Below are positions 27,014 to 28,833 of a stretch of 28,833 nucleotides of DNA, in pieces. Location: the IMG/VR virus record IMGVR_UViG_3300029319_004065, positions 1 through 28,833 of that record. One strand, 5' to 3'. A program made the translations under genes and the position numbers. This DNA is from a virus. The stretch's first letter is position 1. Each line of letters starts with the position of its first letter. The notes beneath the pieces are model-generated. The model saw only the letters and a program-made list of their open reading frames with translations. It had not been told where the DNA came from and ran no database searches.

Positions 27014-28333
27014 ATGTCCAAAGAAATGCAATTCGCTGGTGATTATCAGTTAGAAAACATACTGGTTCATGCGCCATCAACAAACGGTTCACTAGACATC
27101 AAAGGCCTCATGCTTGAATTGAATGTCTATGAGAGTATATACACGCCAAATCTATCTGGTAGTTTGACCATTGCAGATAGTGCCAATCATTTACAAAATG
27201 TACCATTTATTGGACAAGAAGAATTAGAGTTTAAGTTTGGTATACCTGACAACGATTTAATTGACTTTACACGCCACAGGGCCCGTATTACAAAGATATC
27301 AAATGTTGTAAGAACAGAGGAAAGGCAACAAGTCTATACCCTTAATTTTACAACCAAAGAGTTTGTACGAAACCTGCGTCATAAGGTCGCAAAGTCCTAC
27401 AAGGGTAACGCATTACAAATCATACATGAGGTCCTGAAAGACACAATTGGTACAGATAAGAGTTTACGATTAGAAGATACGAAACAAAGATTACAATTAT
27501 TAGGTAACAACATGGACCCGTTCTCTTTTTGTTCTATGGTTGCAAAGAGATCAAGTAGTAGAGACTTTAATACTGATGGTATGCTGTTCTACGAATCCCA
27601 CTTTGGATATAATCTATCATCATTTGGGTCAATAAGTCAACTAGAACCTAAGATCGAATACTTTGTCAATCCTACAGACGATAGAGATACAGAGGCTGAC
27701 ATGCACAAAATATTAGAATATAGAATAACAAAGAACCAAGACTTATTGGCACATATAAAGACTGGATTACTCGCCTCTACTCACTATACATACGAACATA
27801 CGAATAAGAAGTACAGTACCACAACGCAAAAGTATTTCGACACATTCGCCAATATACCCTATCATACTGATAACGCTCCGATTTATTCACAAACACCCGA
27901 AGACGAGAAAGGTAACACCGTATCAGACTTTACAGAGGCTTCTATTACATACTCTACAAGTAATCCCTACCTTTTCACCAAAAATTCTGTAGATTTCCAA
28001 GACTACTCTAACACATCTAATTTAAAACCTAGTAGAGTATATAACTACCTGTCCAACGATGCTTTCTCCGTTAAGTGTACAGTACCAGGTAATAGTGTGC
28101 TAGGTGCGGGTGATGTTGTCGTATTAAATCTACCATCATTAGAACCAATCCCAGATAACTCCGTAGGTCGTAATGTGTATGACCAATACCTATCTGGTAG
28201 ATACATATTGACAAACATTGTACATACATTATCAAGCACAGGTTACAGTACAACCTTCGATGCAGTCAAAGATAGTGTACCAATAAAATATGTACCAGGT
28301 GCAACACCAAGAGAAGTGATTAACAGATTATAG
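27014..28333 (+). CDS. baseplate hub protein, gp27-like
   Basis: 439 aa (T4 gp27 is 391). The N-terminal half has LNVYESIYTPNLSGSLTIADSANHLQNVPFIGQEELEFKFG and QVYTLNFTTKEFVRNLRHKVAKSYKG, then LLGNNMDPFSFCSMVAKRS, consistent with the tandem beta-barrel hub proteins (gp27/gpD type). The C-terminal half includes VPGNSVLGAGDVVVLNLPS, like the hub's second barrel region. It is followed by gp5, whose product sits on gp27 in T4, which supports the call. AGGAG at 27004-27008 is a good ribosome site. Assignment to gp27 is by position and general shape. Confidence 0.65.
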   Translation: MSKEMQFAGDYQLENILVHAPSTNGSLDIKGLMLELNVYESIYTPNLSGSLTIADSANHLQNVPFIGQEELEFKFGIPDNDLIDFTRHRARITKISNVVRTEERQQVYTLNFTTKEFVRNLRHKVAKSYKGNALQIIHEVLKDTIGTDKSLRLEDTKQRLQLLGNNMDPFSFCSMVAKRSSSRDFNTDGMLFYESHFGYNLSSFGSISQLEPKIEYFVNPTDDRDTEADMHKILEYRITKNQDLLAHIKTGLLASTHYTYEHTNKKYSTTTQKYFDTFANIPYHTDNAPIYSQTPEDEKGNTVSDFTEASITYSTSNPYLFTKNSVDFQDYSNTSNLKPSRVYNYLSNDAFSVKCTVPGNSVLGAGDVVVLNLPSLEPIPDNSVGRNVYDQYLSGRYILTNIVHTLSSTGYSTTFDAVKDSVPIKYVPGATPREVINRL

Positions 28334-28334
28334 T

Positions 28335-28439
28335 ATGCCAGATCCAAAGTATCAAAGAGAGAAACGAAAGAAAAAACATGTTGCAAAGCGTAAAGGTAAA
28401 GTAGATTATCGTACTGGTAAGAGAGGTAAGAGTAAGTAA
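28335..28439 (+). CDS. 34-aa strongly basic protein
   Basis: MPDPKYQREKRKKKHVAKRK, then GKVDYRTGKRGKSK. It starts 1 nt after the hub gene stop and overlaps the next start as TAATG. About half of its residues are Lys or Arg, so it may bind nucleic acid. I recall similar tiny proteins in this position in marine T4-like phages. It is too short for a family call. Confidence 0.6.
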   Translation: MPDPKYQREKRKKKHVAKRKGKVDYRTGKRGKSK

Positions 28440-28669
28440 TGAAAGACTATATATGGAACAGAATAGAGGCACTGCGTAAGAGTAATGTCGTAGATTTTAT
28501 GACAGAATATATGAAAAGATCTGGTGCAGAATTAGAAAACATGAGAGGTAATAGTGAGATATTGCATACAGATAGTTTGTATCGCCACAATTACGCAAAG
28601 AAAGAAAAGAATATGAAGTCTAGTGAAGTTAAACAAGGCACTTATCGTCACGGAGAAGAGGACCAATGA
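28439..28669 (+). CDS. small hypothetical protein between hub genes
   Basis: 76 aa, charged and helical (MKDYIWNRIEALRKSNVVDF, then KRSGAELENMRGNSEILHTD), no membrane segment or signal. It is locked between the 34-aa gene and gp5 by TAATG and ATGA overlaps, so it is co-translated with baseplate hub proteins and may assist their assembly. Function unknown. Confidence 0.65.
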   Translation: MKDYIWNRIEALRKSNVVDFMTEYMKRSGAELENMRGNSEILHTDSLYRHNYAKKEKNMKSSEVKQGTYRHGEEDQ

Positions 28670-28833
28670 AAAATTATTACGGTGTTGTAGAGGACCGCAG
28701 TGATCCTAAACAGTTAGGTAGGCTACGAGTTAGGGTACTTGGCCTGCACACTGAGGACAAAACAATTCTACCTACAGAGGAGTTACCATGGGCCACAGTA
28801 TTATCACATGATGGTGCCATGTCTGGCCTTGGC
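28666..28833 (+). CDS. 5: baseplate hub/tail lysozyme gp5, 3' end outside the window
   Basis: The first 56 residues are visible: MKNYYGVVEDRSDPKQLGRL, RVRVLGLHTEDKTILP and TEELPWATVLSH. This is the N-terminal OB-fold of gp5, which binds the gp27 hub, with the GVVEDR and LGRLRVRVLGLH pattern common in marine T4-like phages. Whether the lysozyme domain and the needle helix follow cannot be seen. It overlaps the previous stop as ATGA. Confidence 0.85.
   Translation, partial: MKNYYGVVEDRSDPKQLGRLRVRVLGLHTEDKTILPTEELPWATVLSHDGAMSGLG

Noticed and set aside
1-28833. CRISPR arrays, insertion sequences, integrase or attachment sites
   Set aside because: No regularly spaced direct repeats, transposase or integrase frames were seen on either strand.

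Overview
The window looks like part of the genome of a T4-type marine myovirus. The DNA is AT-rich with compact, overlapping genes. The core genes resemble those of T4-like cyanophages and pelagiphages: PhoH, the late co-activator gp33, the helicase loader gp59, the single-strand binding protein gp32, baseplate proteins gp26, gp51, gp53, gp48, gp54 and gp5, and the head-completion protein gp4. No photosynthesis genes are seen. The low GC, together with a curli-related cluster that I recall being reported from SAR11 myophages (pelagimyophages), makes a SAR11-type host the best guess. This is inference from memory, not from a search.

Layout. 1-6343 (+): a replication, late-transcription and lysis block in which nearly every gene overlaps the next. 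It holds two 2OG-Fe(II) oxygenase-like proteins and a cupin-like protein, PhoH, a GH108 lysozyme followed by a previously hidden 56-aa membrane protein, a PD-(D/E)XK exonuclease, gp33, gp59 and three unknowns. 6344-6676: a gene-free stretch with a near-consensus sigma70 promoter, a probable structured RNA of about 230 nt and an AT-rich hairpin in front of gp32. 6677-7591: gp32, ending at a hairpin terminator that also contains a late promoter and the next gene's start codon.

7643-19616 (+): the accessory core of the window. Three small membrane proteins are followed by CsgF, CsgG, a curlin-repeat subunit, a FecR-domain protein, two large structural or adhesin proteins (507 and 1446 aa, the second with about six repeats of a sandwich-like module), a second curlin-repeat protein, a complete CHASE2 class III adenylate cyclase and a 47-aa ORF. 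Together they encode a curli-like export pore, its accessory factor, two amyloid-type subunits, a possible sensor and a membrane cyclase, all inside a phage genome. The run ends at a strong terminator.

19622-24794 (-): tail genes: a tape-measure-like protein, an EF-hand membrane protein, a gp51-like protein, gp26, gp54, an SNase-family nuclease and a conserved structural protein. The gp26/gp51 junction carries a T8 run where a -1 slip would fuse the two. 24800-24822 holds back-to-back late promoters. 24828-28833 (+): gp4, gp48, gp53, a gp27-like hub protein, two small proteins and the start of gp5.

A recurrent regulatory feature is a T4-like late -10 box (TATAAATA, CATAAATA or CTAAATA) ending only 4-7 nt before a start codon that lacks a Shine-Dalgarno sequence. 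One sigma70 promoter has a similar placement. Many transcripts may therefore begin at the start codon and be leaderless.
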